This document shows positions 54,601-64,000 of a stretch of 64,000 nt of DNA, one piece after another. How positions within the stretch are numbered: the stretch's first letter is position 1; each line of letters starts with the position of its first letter. The notes beneath the pieces are model-generated. The model was not told where the DNA came from. It ran no database searches and saw only the letters and a list, made by a program, of their open reading frames with translations. The translations under genes were made by a program, and so were the position numbers. Origin of the DNA: Effrenium voratum (lineage: Eukaryota; Sar; Dinophyceae; Suessiales; Symbiodiniaceae); assembly GCA_963377175.1 (NCBI GenBank), contig CAUJNA010003013.1, positions 384,283 to 448,282 of the forward strand, read 5' to 3'.

Positions 54601-57161
54601 ACGATCTTGTCTCCACCCTTCCCGTTCGCATCCTTTTAGGGGAAGAAGTCGGCGGATTTTAGAGACACAGTTGCCGAGGGTCTCTTGGAATTAGCCAGTG
54701 CCGGCGTGCGCTCGCAGGCTTCCAGTCACCGACAGCTTGAGCGCAAGGGACGGCAAAATGCGGGCAGAGCAAGCCATCCCAAAGGGATGTGGCTCTCAGG
54801 CCAGCTCATCTAGAAACCTGGACCAGGTGAAAACCTGCAGCAAGGTTGAGACAGATTTGCTACCATGACTTAGGGATCTGTCCTGTCTCATGTAGTTGGA
54901 GCCACCCGATATCAGTGCACGGAACCCAATAGGGGGACTCCTAAGCAATATCGCGGCAAAATTCCAGTACCTGGGTTGCTTGGCAGCAGCTGCCAAGCAT
55001 CCACGCCAACCGAGGTGGGCGATGGTGTGCGCAAAGGGCGCCTTGCCCTGAACCCAGAGACTTTGTCAACGCAGTTGCTGATTGGCTCCTTGAGATTTGC
55101 AATTGTTCTGCTTTGTGGAACATGAACAATACGCTCGCAACATGCCGGTCAAGCTCATCTCTCACAGCACCAGGCTAGTTTAGGCAAGAATGGGCTGGCT
55201 CTGCGTTCAGGAGCACTTTGGACGGAACTTTCGGACAAGCTTGTCGGCGCTACCTTCCGGGTTTTTGCGCACGGTCCAAACATGTCGTTGCTTGAGGTTT
55301 GTGGGGCTGACAACGGACCTACAAAATTCCGGCAACAATTGCTCGTCCAACGCCGACCTTTTCACTTTTTGGTTCATCTGTCGCCATTCCACCATTCGCT
55401 TTTCAGACGGCACCTTGAGCTTAAGGTAGAGTCTCGCCGAGGAGGTGCGTTCACATCCTTTCAGGAGCCAAGAACCAGAATGCTTTGAACCTGCGCATTG
55501 CTTATGGCAATTCACCGTTTTCTTTTTCCTTTTCAATGGCAACTGAGCGATTCGAGTTTTCCGCTTGGGTTGTGGCCATTGCTAGATGGCTGCAAAGAAC
55601 CGCGAATTATAAAATGCTGACATACCAGGGGCTGGGAAGACTACAGCCGCTCTTTGGGATCGCAGGATCAGGAGAAGCTTGGCAAGAGGCGGCGCTTGCT
55701 GTTCCTGGGCATTCGCCTCGGAGTATGAGGAGCAGGAGGGTTTACTTCTTGCCCACGAACATAGGCAAAGGGGTTTGCCGGGTCCCTGTTATCCCTTCAG
55801 GGTGCTCACACTTTTGCACGGGTTCACCTTGCTTTCCTCGAAGGAAGCAAAAGACAGAAGCTTGCCAGAAGTTCGCTTGCAAGTTAAACCAAGTCTTGGT
55901 TGGATATTTCACAGATAGGTTACAGGCCTGTTACAGGTATGTTGCGTCCGGCTGAGGGTTTCGACCCGTCCGGCTGAGGGGCAGATCTTCCCAAGGCACA
56001 GACCTGGAAGGGCGCGCGTCGAACCAATTGTAAAAGGTTCGCAGTATAGGAGGGCCTTAGAGAGAAGGCCGGCCCAGGAGAGTGAGCCCAGAGCCATCAG
56101 GATAGTGACCATAGATCAGTTTGGTTTCAATCATGACGCGTGCCACCCAGTTTTCAAGAGGACAGCGAGGGTTCCAGGGCAGGAGGCAGCAGGCAGAGGT
56201 TTGGGCAACCTGGTTCTTATTCTGACCCGCGCAACAGGTCACGGACAACAAGTCGAAGCTAAGCAGGCCAGGTATGTTTTTGGCAGCGGAAGGCACCGTT
56301 TGCCACCAGCTGCGAGGCAGTGCAGTGAGGCAGAAAGCTGTCAAAAATTGAAGGCCGCTTTTCCTTTGAGCCACAACAAACAATCCCAACGTCACTAAAT
56401 GCTGGATGCGAACAGTTCGCCGCCGTTGTGATTCTTTACCTTGGGTTTTGGGGTAGGCCTTTGACACGATGGTTTGCTTATAACGTACCCTTTGCGGCCT
56501 TCCAAGGGAAACGGAGGGAACCTGAAGGGAATAGAAGGGAGCCTCGGTGAGGCTGACGGGAAACCGAAAAAAAACTGAGGGAGAAACGGAAGGGAGTCCG
56601 AGCACATCTAGACATGCCCATTTGAAGCATTCAGGGAGGCAGCTGCGCAACTACAGCTGGAGCTGTTGGAGGAGCCAGGGGCCCAGAGCGGACCGCAAGA
56701 CTACGCCCGAACTTTGTCTGGATAAAGGCCCCTTTTTGGAAGTGATTTGCGCCAACTCATGTTGCGTGTGTCCTTTTGTCCAGTGCGCCTTGCCGTGCCA
56801 AGCAAGGTCCCAGCTTATGTTCGAGACAATTCGAGCATTGGCTACAAGGTGCTAAAAGCAAGCTGGCAAAAATGCAACTCAGTAGACGACAGGATTTCAG
56901 CGATTTGCGTCTGAACAAAGGACATTGACTTTTTTGGCCACGCGGCGTTTGAAAGTTTAACGTGTTGAAGACCAACTCCAACACTTCCTGGATAGCCCTT
57001 TGAGGTTCAGGGCGGAAGATTTCCAGACTCGCTTGAAGGACCTTCAGGCCATTCCAGCTGCTCCTGTTCCGGGAGGGAAGGGGGTCGGGTCCATTTGCCT
57101 GGTCGAGCGACGGGGGCTGTCACTCAGGGCTCATTATGTTTCACTTTTTGGATGGTATAGG
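54601..57161. other. Unrecognised stretch
   Basis: Repeat-poor sequence with frames up to 197 codons on both strands (56057-56650 -, 55485-55955 +). On the minus strand 54996-54796 reads ILLRSPPIGFRALISGGSNY, then MRQDRSLSHGS, which looks natural but is unassigned. No domain recognised. Confidence 0.3.
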
Positions 57162-57959
57162 TCAATGCTTGTTCAAAGGTCGATGCCCGGAGGACCGCGG
57201 AAATTCCCATGTGCGTAGATCTGTTGCTTGATGTAAGGGGCGGCCGTTTTGGAGGGCACCCTGTATGGGGCACGTGTTTTTTGTAACCTCTGCGAAAGCT
57301 GCCCCAACCCTGGCGAAACAAACGCTGAAGACATGATACTGAACTCCCGCCAGCCCGACCCTGCTCAACCCCAAGCCGAGCTTTTCGACCCAGCCATTTG
57401 GCAGACGAAGTTCCAGACCAGAACCGCCTTCTATGTGGAGAGGCGGAAGCTGGTGCTGTCGGCCCTGCACCCAGCCCTTCTCGAAAAGTTTTGAGCCTTC
57501 GAGGAAACGCAAGGGAACCGCAGGTCCGGCTCTTTTTCCCGAATGCGTTTGTTTAGAGTCTGAGAGCCTGGGAGCTAGGATGTGACCAAGATCTGCGCGT
57601 TTACGTTCCAGCGCCCGGAAACGTCCGCCATGTGTCCGCACTCGCCGTGCGTTGAATTCCCGCAAACTGCGAATTTTCAATGAGTCTCGGAGTGTTGACT
57701 TCGTCGCGCCTGTGCGTGAATTGTCTTTTGCGACGTTGCGTGTTAGTTTGCTGCGCAGCTGCAGTGTCTTGGAAGGTTCCGCGCTGGCACTGCCACGCCA
57801 TTGTGGTGTGCATTTTCGGGGTGGTCGTTTTGAGGTGTCTTGCTTGGCAAGTGCGTGCCAGGCTTGGCGGCGCGTCAAAATCTCGAAATCATTCTGGTGC
57901 CCCGGTCCTGTGCTAGTTCTGGGCGCGTGTAGTAAACGTGTCAAAGTTCGGTCCTCCAA
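57162..57959 (-). CDS. Hypothetical 265-codon frame
   Basis: This is the longest repeat-free minus frame in the right half. It is basic and arginine-rich (ARRVRTHGGRFRALERKRA), and its C-terminal part is leucine/glycine-rich. No domain, signal peptide or membrane segment is visible. The + strand also has a plausible short frame here (57249-57494: GETNAEDMILNSRQPDPAQP, then VERRKLVLSALHPALL). I cannot decide which, if either, is real. Confidence 0.2.
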   Translation of the reverse strand: MEDRTLTRLLHAPRTSTGPGHQNDFEILTRRQAWHALAKQDTSKRPPRKCTPQWRGSASAEPSKTLQLRSKLTRNVAKDNSRTGATKSTLRDSLKIRSLREFNARRVRTHGGRFRALERKRADLGHILAPRLSDSKQTHSGKRAGPAVPLRFLEGSKLFEKGWVQGRQHQLPPLHIEGGSGLELRLPNGWVEKLGLGLSRVGLAGVQYHVFSVCFARVGAAFAEVTKNTCPIQGALQNGRPLHQATDLRTWEFPRSSGHRPLNKH

Positions 57960-57999
57960 GGATTTGAGTTCGTGGCAAGTTTACTTTGCGTGACAGGCG

Positions 58000-58494
58000 C
58001 AGCACTTTAGATCATTTGGCTCGAATCTCGTGGCAAGGCGCGGCGCGTTTGAGCTTTTCGCGCAGTTTTTGGCAGGAAGGCGCAGTACTTTGGCGCTTGT
58101 GGGTGTCTTGGGGGATAACTTTGCGGATGTGTTTGGAAGGGGTCTTGGGGGGACGCTTTGCGGGATGTGTTTGGGTGTGTGGGGATGTCTAGGGTGTCTT
58201 GGGGGCATGTTTGGAAGGCTGGGTGCAGTTTTTTTGGCACGCGTGGAAACCAAATCAACCATCGCCGTCGCGTGCCCGGTGGGGAAGGGGGGCGGCGTTG
58301 CTTTTATGAGACATGTTGCAAATGCAAGGTTTCGGATAGGGGGGCAGTGTGCGCGCTCCGGAAGGGGGGGGGGTGCGCGACGGCGCCTTTTTTGAGACAA
58401 CTTGAAAATGTGATTGGGTTGCGCGATCTCGAACAGGGGCGCGCGCTCCGAAAAATCTTTGGCTTATTTGTTTGCCCCACTTGTTTGAGCAGCG
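58000..58494. other. G/T-rich unrecognised stretch
   Basis: GTGTCTTGGGGG and GATGTGTTTGG words recur loosely at 58105-58215, and a G run lies at 58366-58374. No gene recognised. Confidence 0.35.
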
Positions 58495-58810
58495 TAGGTG
58501 ATTAAAGTTTTGCACATGTTGGAGTTGAAAGGACAAAATCTTAAGCGTCTTTCTTTGCGTCATTTGTGTGTACAGCATAGGCGCCCTAAGTTTAGCGCAG
58601 GTTGCGGGCAAGTTTTCTAAAGGGACAGGGTTCAATTGAGGGGCTTCCTGGTGTGAAACTGAAAGGACGAAAACCTGACATGTGTTTGTTCCATTTGTGC
58701 GGGAGGCACAAGTGATCGAAGTTTGGCACAGGCTCAAGGGAAACTTTGGGACGGGATTTGGTTGGGGTCTTCCTGGTGTGGAGTTGAGAGGTCAGATCCT
58801 TACACTTTGC
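58495..58810 (+). repeat. Degenerate repeat of about 124 bp
   Basis: CTTCCTGGTGTG(A/G)A, then (A/G)TTGA(A/G)AGG and a CTTA or CTGACA end, recurs near 58525, 58647 and 58770. An AAGTTTTGCACA/AAGTTTGGCACA block lies at 58506 and 58719. Confidence 0.55.
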
Positions 58811-58984
58811 GCGCGCTGCAGAATTTAATCCCTACCCCCGTAGGGCCCGAAAATGAGGGGGGACGTCTGCAAATTTAATTCGCATTTTTCTCCTCCCCCC
58901 CCAGGTGTGTGTGTGTGTGTCCGGGTTATATCCGGGCTTTTAGAGGGGAGGGATGTAACTTGACACCTGAACACATCGAAAGCC

Positions 58985-59705
58985 TCTTTGAAGTTATACC
59001 ATGTCATGTCAAGTTTTTTGTAAGAGAAATGTATCCTGAGCTTTGATATGGCTGGTTAGGTTGTGCATGTTGCCCCAGATGATGCCGGGCCCCAGCCGGG
59101 CCCCAACCCAGAAGGCTGACATGGGGTCGCGCGCGCGCGCCAGAGGCCCCAGAAAGAGCAGCCCAAAAAGAGCAGCCCGCAAGCCAACCTGGAAACGCAA
59201 ATGCAACAAAACACTGTAAATAACAGCGTTTTGTGGCTGGGGTCGCGCGCGGGCGCCAGAAGGCCCGAAAACCAACGGGAAAAAGCAAGGACTGCGCGAG
59301 CAAAAGCAAAACGGACAGAACAACAGCCCACCGCTCAGCACAGCAGTTTTTGACGGTATTTACAGCGTTTTGTAGAGCGAGGACCTAGCATCGCCGGCAT
59401 GCCCGGCAGTGACCTTCCAGAAAATAGCGCTTCACGGGTTGAGAGGCCCAACCCCAGCCACATGGCCTAAACCCTGCATATTCGCGATGTTTTGCGAGGG
59501 TTTCCCACAGGCAAGCAAAACCGCAAGCCCGAGCTGGTGATGCAGAGGTGCCGGATTTAGGCAACGCATCACAACCAAGTGACGAGGGTTGGCGGCGCAC
59601 GGGTGCAGCCCCTCTTGCTGAAGCTAGCAGGCTAATTGCCTAGCGGCGACATCTACCCCAGGAGGCGTAGCCGGATTTACACGCTGACGCGACACAGCCG
59701 GCCAC
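58985..59705 (+). repeat. Dispersed element, compact copy
   Basis: It matches 49630-49960 and 50560-50812 but lacks the inverted-repeat arm. GCGTAGCCGGATTTACACGC ends the copy, and a pyrimidine-rich TTCC microsatellite follows at once. Confidence 0.85.
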
Positions 59706-60190
59706 CGGCCACCGGGCACCTTGCCCTTCCCGTTCTTTCATTTCCTTTTCCGTGAATTCCCGTTAGTTTCTGGGATTTAAACTTCACTTCCTTTGCATGT
59801 CTTCCCTGCATGTCCAACAGTTTCCTTGCATTTTCCTTCACTTCCTTTCGCTTCATTTCCGTTTCAGGTCCCGTCATTTTCTTGAACGCCCCTTCATTCG
59901 CATTCCTTTCCCTTAGTTCGTTTTAGTTCCCGTGACTTCAACCTTGCTTCCCATCTCACGTCAGTTTCCTGCACATCCCTTCAGACCTCTTCAGTTTCTC
60001 TTCGTTTCCCATAATTTCCAACAATTTCTTTTCATTCCCATCCTCCGGTTCCCTTCGCGTTCTGCCCTTGCATCTTCCTGCATTTTGGTTTCTCTCCAGC
60101 GCCCTCTTCATTTTGGTGCAATTCCTTTTATTCGTTCACTTCCAGTCACTCCGCATTTCCCCTTCGTTTTCTACAATTTTCAGCCCTTGT
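59706..60190. repeat. TTCC-type pyrimidine-rich tract
   Basis: CTTCCTTT, TTTCCTGCA, TCATTTTCC and TTCGTTTCCC words run for nearly 500 bp with much variation: an old, decayed microsatellite. Confidence 0.8.
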
Positions 60191-60199
60191 TTCGCATTG

Positions 60200-60355
60200 C
60201 CAGCATGCATAGCATCATCCGCATCATCCGGGATGATGCTGGCAATGCTGGGGGTGTTGTCCAGTATTAGGCACCCCCCAAAAACACTCGTTTTTGGACG
60301 CCGCATGGTTGGCGGCGTGGGGCGGACAGCCTTATACCTGAAGGTAAGTGTTGGT
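60200..60355 (+). repeat. Short copy of the dispersed element core
   Basis: GCATCATCCGCATCATCCGG, a GATGCTGGCAATGCTGGGGG-type block with GTTGTCC, GGTTGGCGGC and CAGCCTTATACC follow in the order seen at 50000-50090 and 52905-52960. It ends CTGAAG/GTAAGTG, a strong splice-donor-like junction, about 100 bp before Copia protease coding sequence. Confidence 0.6.
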
Positions 60356-60399
60356 GGAAGCCACGCACCTATTGAGGTCGTTGAGGACACCGTCAGCAA

Positions 60400-63300
60400 A
60401 GGCCATGGTGGTGATCAAGGAGATGAACACCAGGTCATCGACAAAGGCCTGCTGGACGGAGGCGCAACGCAATGGCAACCCTGACACAGGTGGTTCTAGC
60501 AGAAGGAACTACATCAAAGATGAGGTTCAAGGAGGGCACCCTCACGCTGATCACGTTGGAAGAGATCCAGCCGATCGTCCCAATGGGTGTGCTCACCATG
60601 ATGGGTTTGGAATGGAAGCAAGGTAAATGCCGGGTCTGTAGAAGAAACAAGGACTTGGAGGTGGAATGGTCGACAGCTAGCTGCCCGATGGTGGAAGCAA
60701 GCGCGGCGCTGGAGCTCATCGAGGAGATGGAGCTGTTGGAAGAGCAGCACAGGTTGCGCCTGGCAGCGATGAAGTTGCCCATCGACCAGCTGAAGGACCA
60801 GCCGGAGTTGGCGATGATCCGGGCATTGGGGGAGTTCTTCCCCAACGTGCCAGAGGAGATCATGAGCCGGATAGTGCCGTGCATGGAGGTGGATGGGGGC
60901 ACTTTACCGTGGAACCGGAGAAGGAGACGAAAGGTAGAGAAGGCGGAAAAGGTGGTAATTCACTTGTTCGCGGGCGCAAATGAGAAGGAGTGGATGGAAG
61001 CCTTGGACGGGAACGGCGTGGCTACGTTGTGTGCGGACACGGCCATAGACCCAGGCCAAGATCTTCATCGGCCACAGGTCTTTGCGTACCTGCTGAAGCT
61101 GGCCCGGACTGGACGGGTTTGCGCTATTCTTGGTGGTCCACCATGCAGTGCGGACGGAGGAACCCGTACGAGAAAGAAATGGTCCATGGCGACGCGGTGC
61201 TTTGGCTGAGGATGCTCACCCTGTATGTGGTGGCTCAGGTGTCGAGCAAGCAGAAGGTGATGTTTGTGAAGGAGCAGCCGCAGGATCCGGGGGAGTATAG
61301 GCCGGATAGCCACGGGTGCGTCAGTGTGTGGAGGTTCCAGGAGCGCAAAAGTATGAGATGCACCTGGTGAGGTGACCAAGGAATTCTTGGGGCATCGTGA
61401 ACGTGCCGTACCTGGATCACCTGAACCACACCGTAGGTGCAGGCACGGGGGAGGAACAGTGGACTGGAAGCCTCGAGGAAAGGAGCGAGGCGTGACTGCA
61501 GGGTCTGCGTGGAGAGCGAGGGCCGGGGGAGACAACACCTTCGGGTGACTCATCCGGAGTGATATACCTTGGCGCAGGCAAGCTCAAGAGGGGGTAGACC
61601 AGCAAGGCAGGAAGGAGTACTTCTTGCCATTCTGTGTGCCTCGGAGGAGAAGGCGGAGCTGTGGCCTTTGGCTCTTCGTCAAGCGGCGGAGCGGATGCTG
61701 CGGGGACAGCTTCGAGGGCTTGGACACCCGGTGAAGAAGTTGCTGCCCGGACCGATACCAGGATTGGCGATGGGATCGGGAAATGGTCAAGGTGATGGGG
61801 CCAGATGCGGCGATGTCTCTCACCTCAGGCGAGGAGCTGTGTGGATGGCCGGTTCTTCTCGACCACAGACGCCATCCCGGAGCGAGAGGAGGTCATCATC
61901 AACCCGGGAAGGGGTGAACTTGGAAGAGAAGAAGGAAGCTGACCATCTGGAGCCCAAGCGAAAGAGGCGGGGCAAGCAGGTGGTTTCGACGATGCGCGTC
62001 GAGGGGGACTGCAGGCGTTGCTGGCGAAGTCGATGAGGACGCGGTTACCTGTGTCTTCCTCGAGCAGCTCGACAGGAGTGGTGGTTGCCGGTGGTTCGAG
62101 AGGGCGTGCGAGAAAAGAATGAGCTGGAGGTCAAGCTTCGACAGATGAAGGTGGAGGAAACAGAGAATGGTGACGAAGACGGTGGGAATGCAGGAGGTCA
62201 GATCCGAGCTGCAGAAGTGGATCGGGCCTGCCACAATGACGGAGGAGCTGAAAGCGGTGAGACCGGTTCAGAGGAGGATGGTGGATGAGCTGCAGGGCGT
62301 GGTGGAGTTCTTGCCTTCAAAGGCGGTGTGTACGAGAAAGGCGCCGGACGGGCGGCGGAAGGTTCGCGGCGTAGTCTGTCAAAACTATGCGAGCAGCTCC
62401 ACCAACGAGGACACCTACGCATCGGGGGCAGATGCGACACAGATCAGGAGCCTAGCCAAGATGTCGGCCCTGAAAGGATGGTCGGACGGCGTTCCTTCAT
62501 GCGCCTCGGCTTGACGATGGAAAGACGGTGGTCATGGAGGTGCCGGCGATACTCAGAGAGTGTGGTGAGGATTTGATCATTGACAAGGCGGTGTACGGCC
62601 TGACCACCAGTCCTAAGGACTGGGGTGTGCGCCGGGATGGCATGTTCAAGAAGGATGGTATGGACCTGGAAGGCTGAGAATCACCAAGAACCTGCTGGAG
62701 GTGCACATGGGCTTCATGTCCATCTATGTGGACGACGTGCTGATGGCTGAAGAAGGAGGTGATATTATCGCGGCGATGAAGCGCATTGTGATCGAGTGGC
62801 CGTTGGCGGATCCGGAATGCACCATGGCGCGGAGCATGAAGTTCAGCCGGCAGGTGGTGGACATTGGCGTGGCTTTGCTGAAGTATGTCAACGCCACGAG
62901 CAACGAGGCTCTGGATGGGGGGCCAGAGACCACTTGAGTGTCAGGCGGCATGATCGGCTACTGGAAGTGTTCTCGGACATCAGCTATGGCACGGCGGGGG
63001 ACCACAAGAGCGTGCAAGGCATCTTGGTTTGCCGGTGGCCTGGGAGACAACCAAGCAGCCTTTCGTGGCACAATCCACGGGCGGAAGCCGAGCTGATAGG
63101 CTATTGTGAGTCATTGGTGGCGGGAAGAGCGGCGGCCTTGTTGGAGGTGATCCTGGGTGAGCAGCTCACCCAGAAGAGGATATACGGGAACAGTGTGGCG
63201 GCGCTCTGGCGTCCAACGGGTCTGGCAGCTGGAGGACCAGGCATTTGCGGATTAGGGCGGCGTCGCTTTGATGGGCCCTGGAGGAGGGGAACTCGCCCAC

Positions 63301-64000
63301 TTGTCTGGAAAGCAGTTGGCGGCGGACGGCATGACCAGGCGTTGAACGGCCAGGCCTTCGAGTGGTTTAGGGAGGACCTGGGTATGCCGATCATGAAGAA
63401 GATGCGGCAGAACGCGGCCTATGTGAAGAAGGCCGTGGGGGTGGCATGGAAGTCGAGCCGGAGGTTGTCGCGGGCAGCATGGAGATGAAGGCGAAGCTGC
63501 TGGCGGTGATTGGAGCGGACTTGGTGGGGAGGGCGTCGGCCTCCGCAGGTATTTTGCCAATGGATGCGCTCATGGTGACGGGTACCATCCTCATTGTGAT
63601 TGGAGCTCTGTGGGTGGCCAAGCAGGCCGCAGGCTTCATGGCGGTGGGTGTGAAAAGGCTGAAAAAGGTGATGGTGGTCAAGACGCCGGAGAATGTCATC
63701 TCGGTGGAACCAGGAGTCGAAGAACTTCGGGATCAATGTAGTGCTCAGAGACGAAAGGAGGGGGCTTGAGCGAGAGCACTATCTGCCTCCGAGGAGCGAG
63801 AGGACCACGGAGGTGGAAGTCGCGGCGGCGGCGAGTTCAGCATCGGGCTCTACGGCGGGGCCGAGCATTGAGGGGAAGTCTGGCGATGGGGAGTCCCTGA
63901 GAAGGGCTTCGAGGAGGTGCAACACGAGCTGGAATCAATTCCAGCACGACCATCGAGGTCTCGGCTGGAACATGGACAAGATGCGGGCCGAGTACTTCAA
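60400..64000 (+). pseudogene. Copia polyprotein with C5-methyltransferase-like domain (3' end outside window)
   Basis: Parts in order: aspartic protease motif LLDGGATQ (60449-60472); EEIQPIVPMGVLTMMGLEW; a long helix; VVIHLFAG (60952-60975), GGPPC (61132-61146) and KEQPQDP (61269-61289), which resemble C5-MTase motifs I, IV and VI in order and spacing; VCTRKAPDGRRKVRGVVCQN (about 62328-62387) at the start of RT; EVPAILRECGEDLIID, then KAVYGLTTSPKDWG (62539-62630); catalytic YVDD (62724-62735); RNase H pieces SDISYGTAGDHKSVQG (about 62976-63023) and RAEAELIGYCESLVAGRAA; GQAFEWFREDLG; a hydrophobic segment near 63556-63640; and WNQFQHDHRGLGW near the end. It spans several frames with frameshifts and a gap where integrase would be expected (61400-62100), so it is probably inactive. 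No 5' LTR was seen. Confidence 0.85.

Noticed and set aside
60961..61146. A free-standing restriction-modification methyltransferase
   Set aside because: The motifs sit in one reading with Copia protease upstream and RT/RNase H downstream, so a domain of the retroelement is the simpler explanation.

Overview
The window looks like nuclear DNA of a dinoflagellate. Three lines of sequence evidence point there: fragments of the dinoflagellate type of Ty1/Copia polyprotein at four loci; two copies of the 3' 13 nt of the dinoflagellate trans-splicing leader (ATTTTGGCTCAAG) inside a repeat; and an 18S rRNA fragment whose first half reads like dinoflagellate 18S. There are no operons, ribosome binding sites or compact genes. 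Nearly all long open frames are by-products of simple repeats. The species cannot be told.

Layout. 1-5.8 kb is mostly unrecognised sequence with an AATC microsatellite. 5.8-7.8 kb holds two EF-hand coding segments that could be exons of one gene, separated by a 1.85 kb intron-like stretch full of repeats. 8.8-12.5 kb is dominated by microsatellites, above all a 1.3 kb CAA-based tract. 13-14.6 kb is a decayed Copia element. 18.3-18.9 and 23.2-24.1 kb carry copies of a roughly 180 bp repeat. 20.2-22.8 kb is a second decayed Copia element interrupted by minisatellites. 24.6-26.7 kb is a tandem array that would read as coiled coil on the + strand.

27.5-33 kb is the most protein-like non-transposon stretch, and ends in a frameshifted gene that resembles the DUF7869 family. 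35.9-37.1 kb is a TATG microsatellite behind a tRNA-like segment. 38.8-39.6 kb is a minus-strand Copia fragment. 40.9-48.4 kb is almost continuous tandem repeat (periods of about 105, 76, 160, 13-14, 61 and 15 bp), with a tRNA-like pseudogene and a degenerate 18S fragment among them.

49.6-60.3 kb is built from copies of one dispersed element family in both orientations, each beside a different microsatellite, including a large inverted repeat with arms of 0.5-0.7 kb. 60.4 kb to the end is the best preserved Copia polyprotein: protease motif, a domain with the motifs and spacing of a C5-cytosine methyltransferase, reverse transcriptase with YVDD, RNase H and a membrane-spanning tail. It runs off the window.

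The genes do not form a pathway. The window is best read as a repeat-rich intergenic or intronic region with decayed retroelements and a few possible exons. The strongest leads are the methyltransferase-like Copia domain, the dispersed element family tied to microsatellites, the composite repeat found at both 6.9 and 45 kb, and the 18S fragment. All identities and boundaries were judged by eye.
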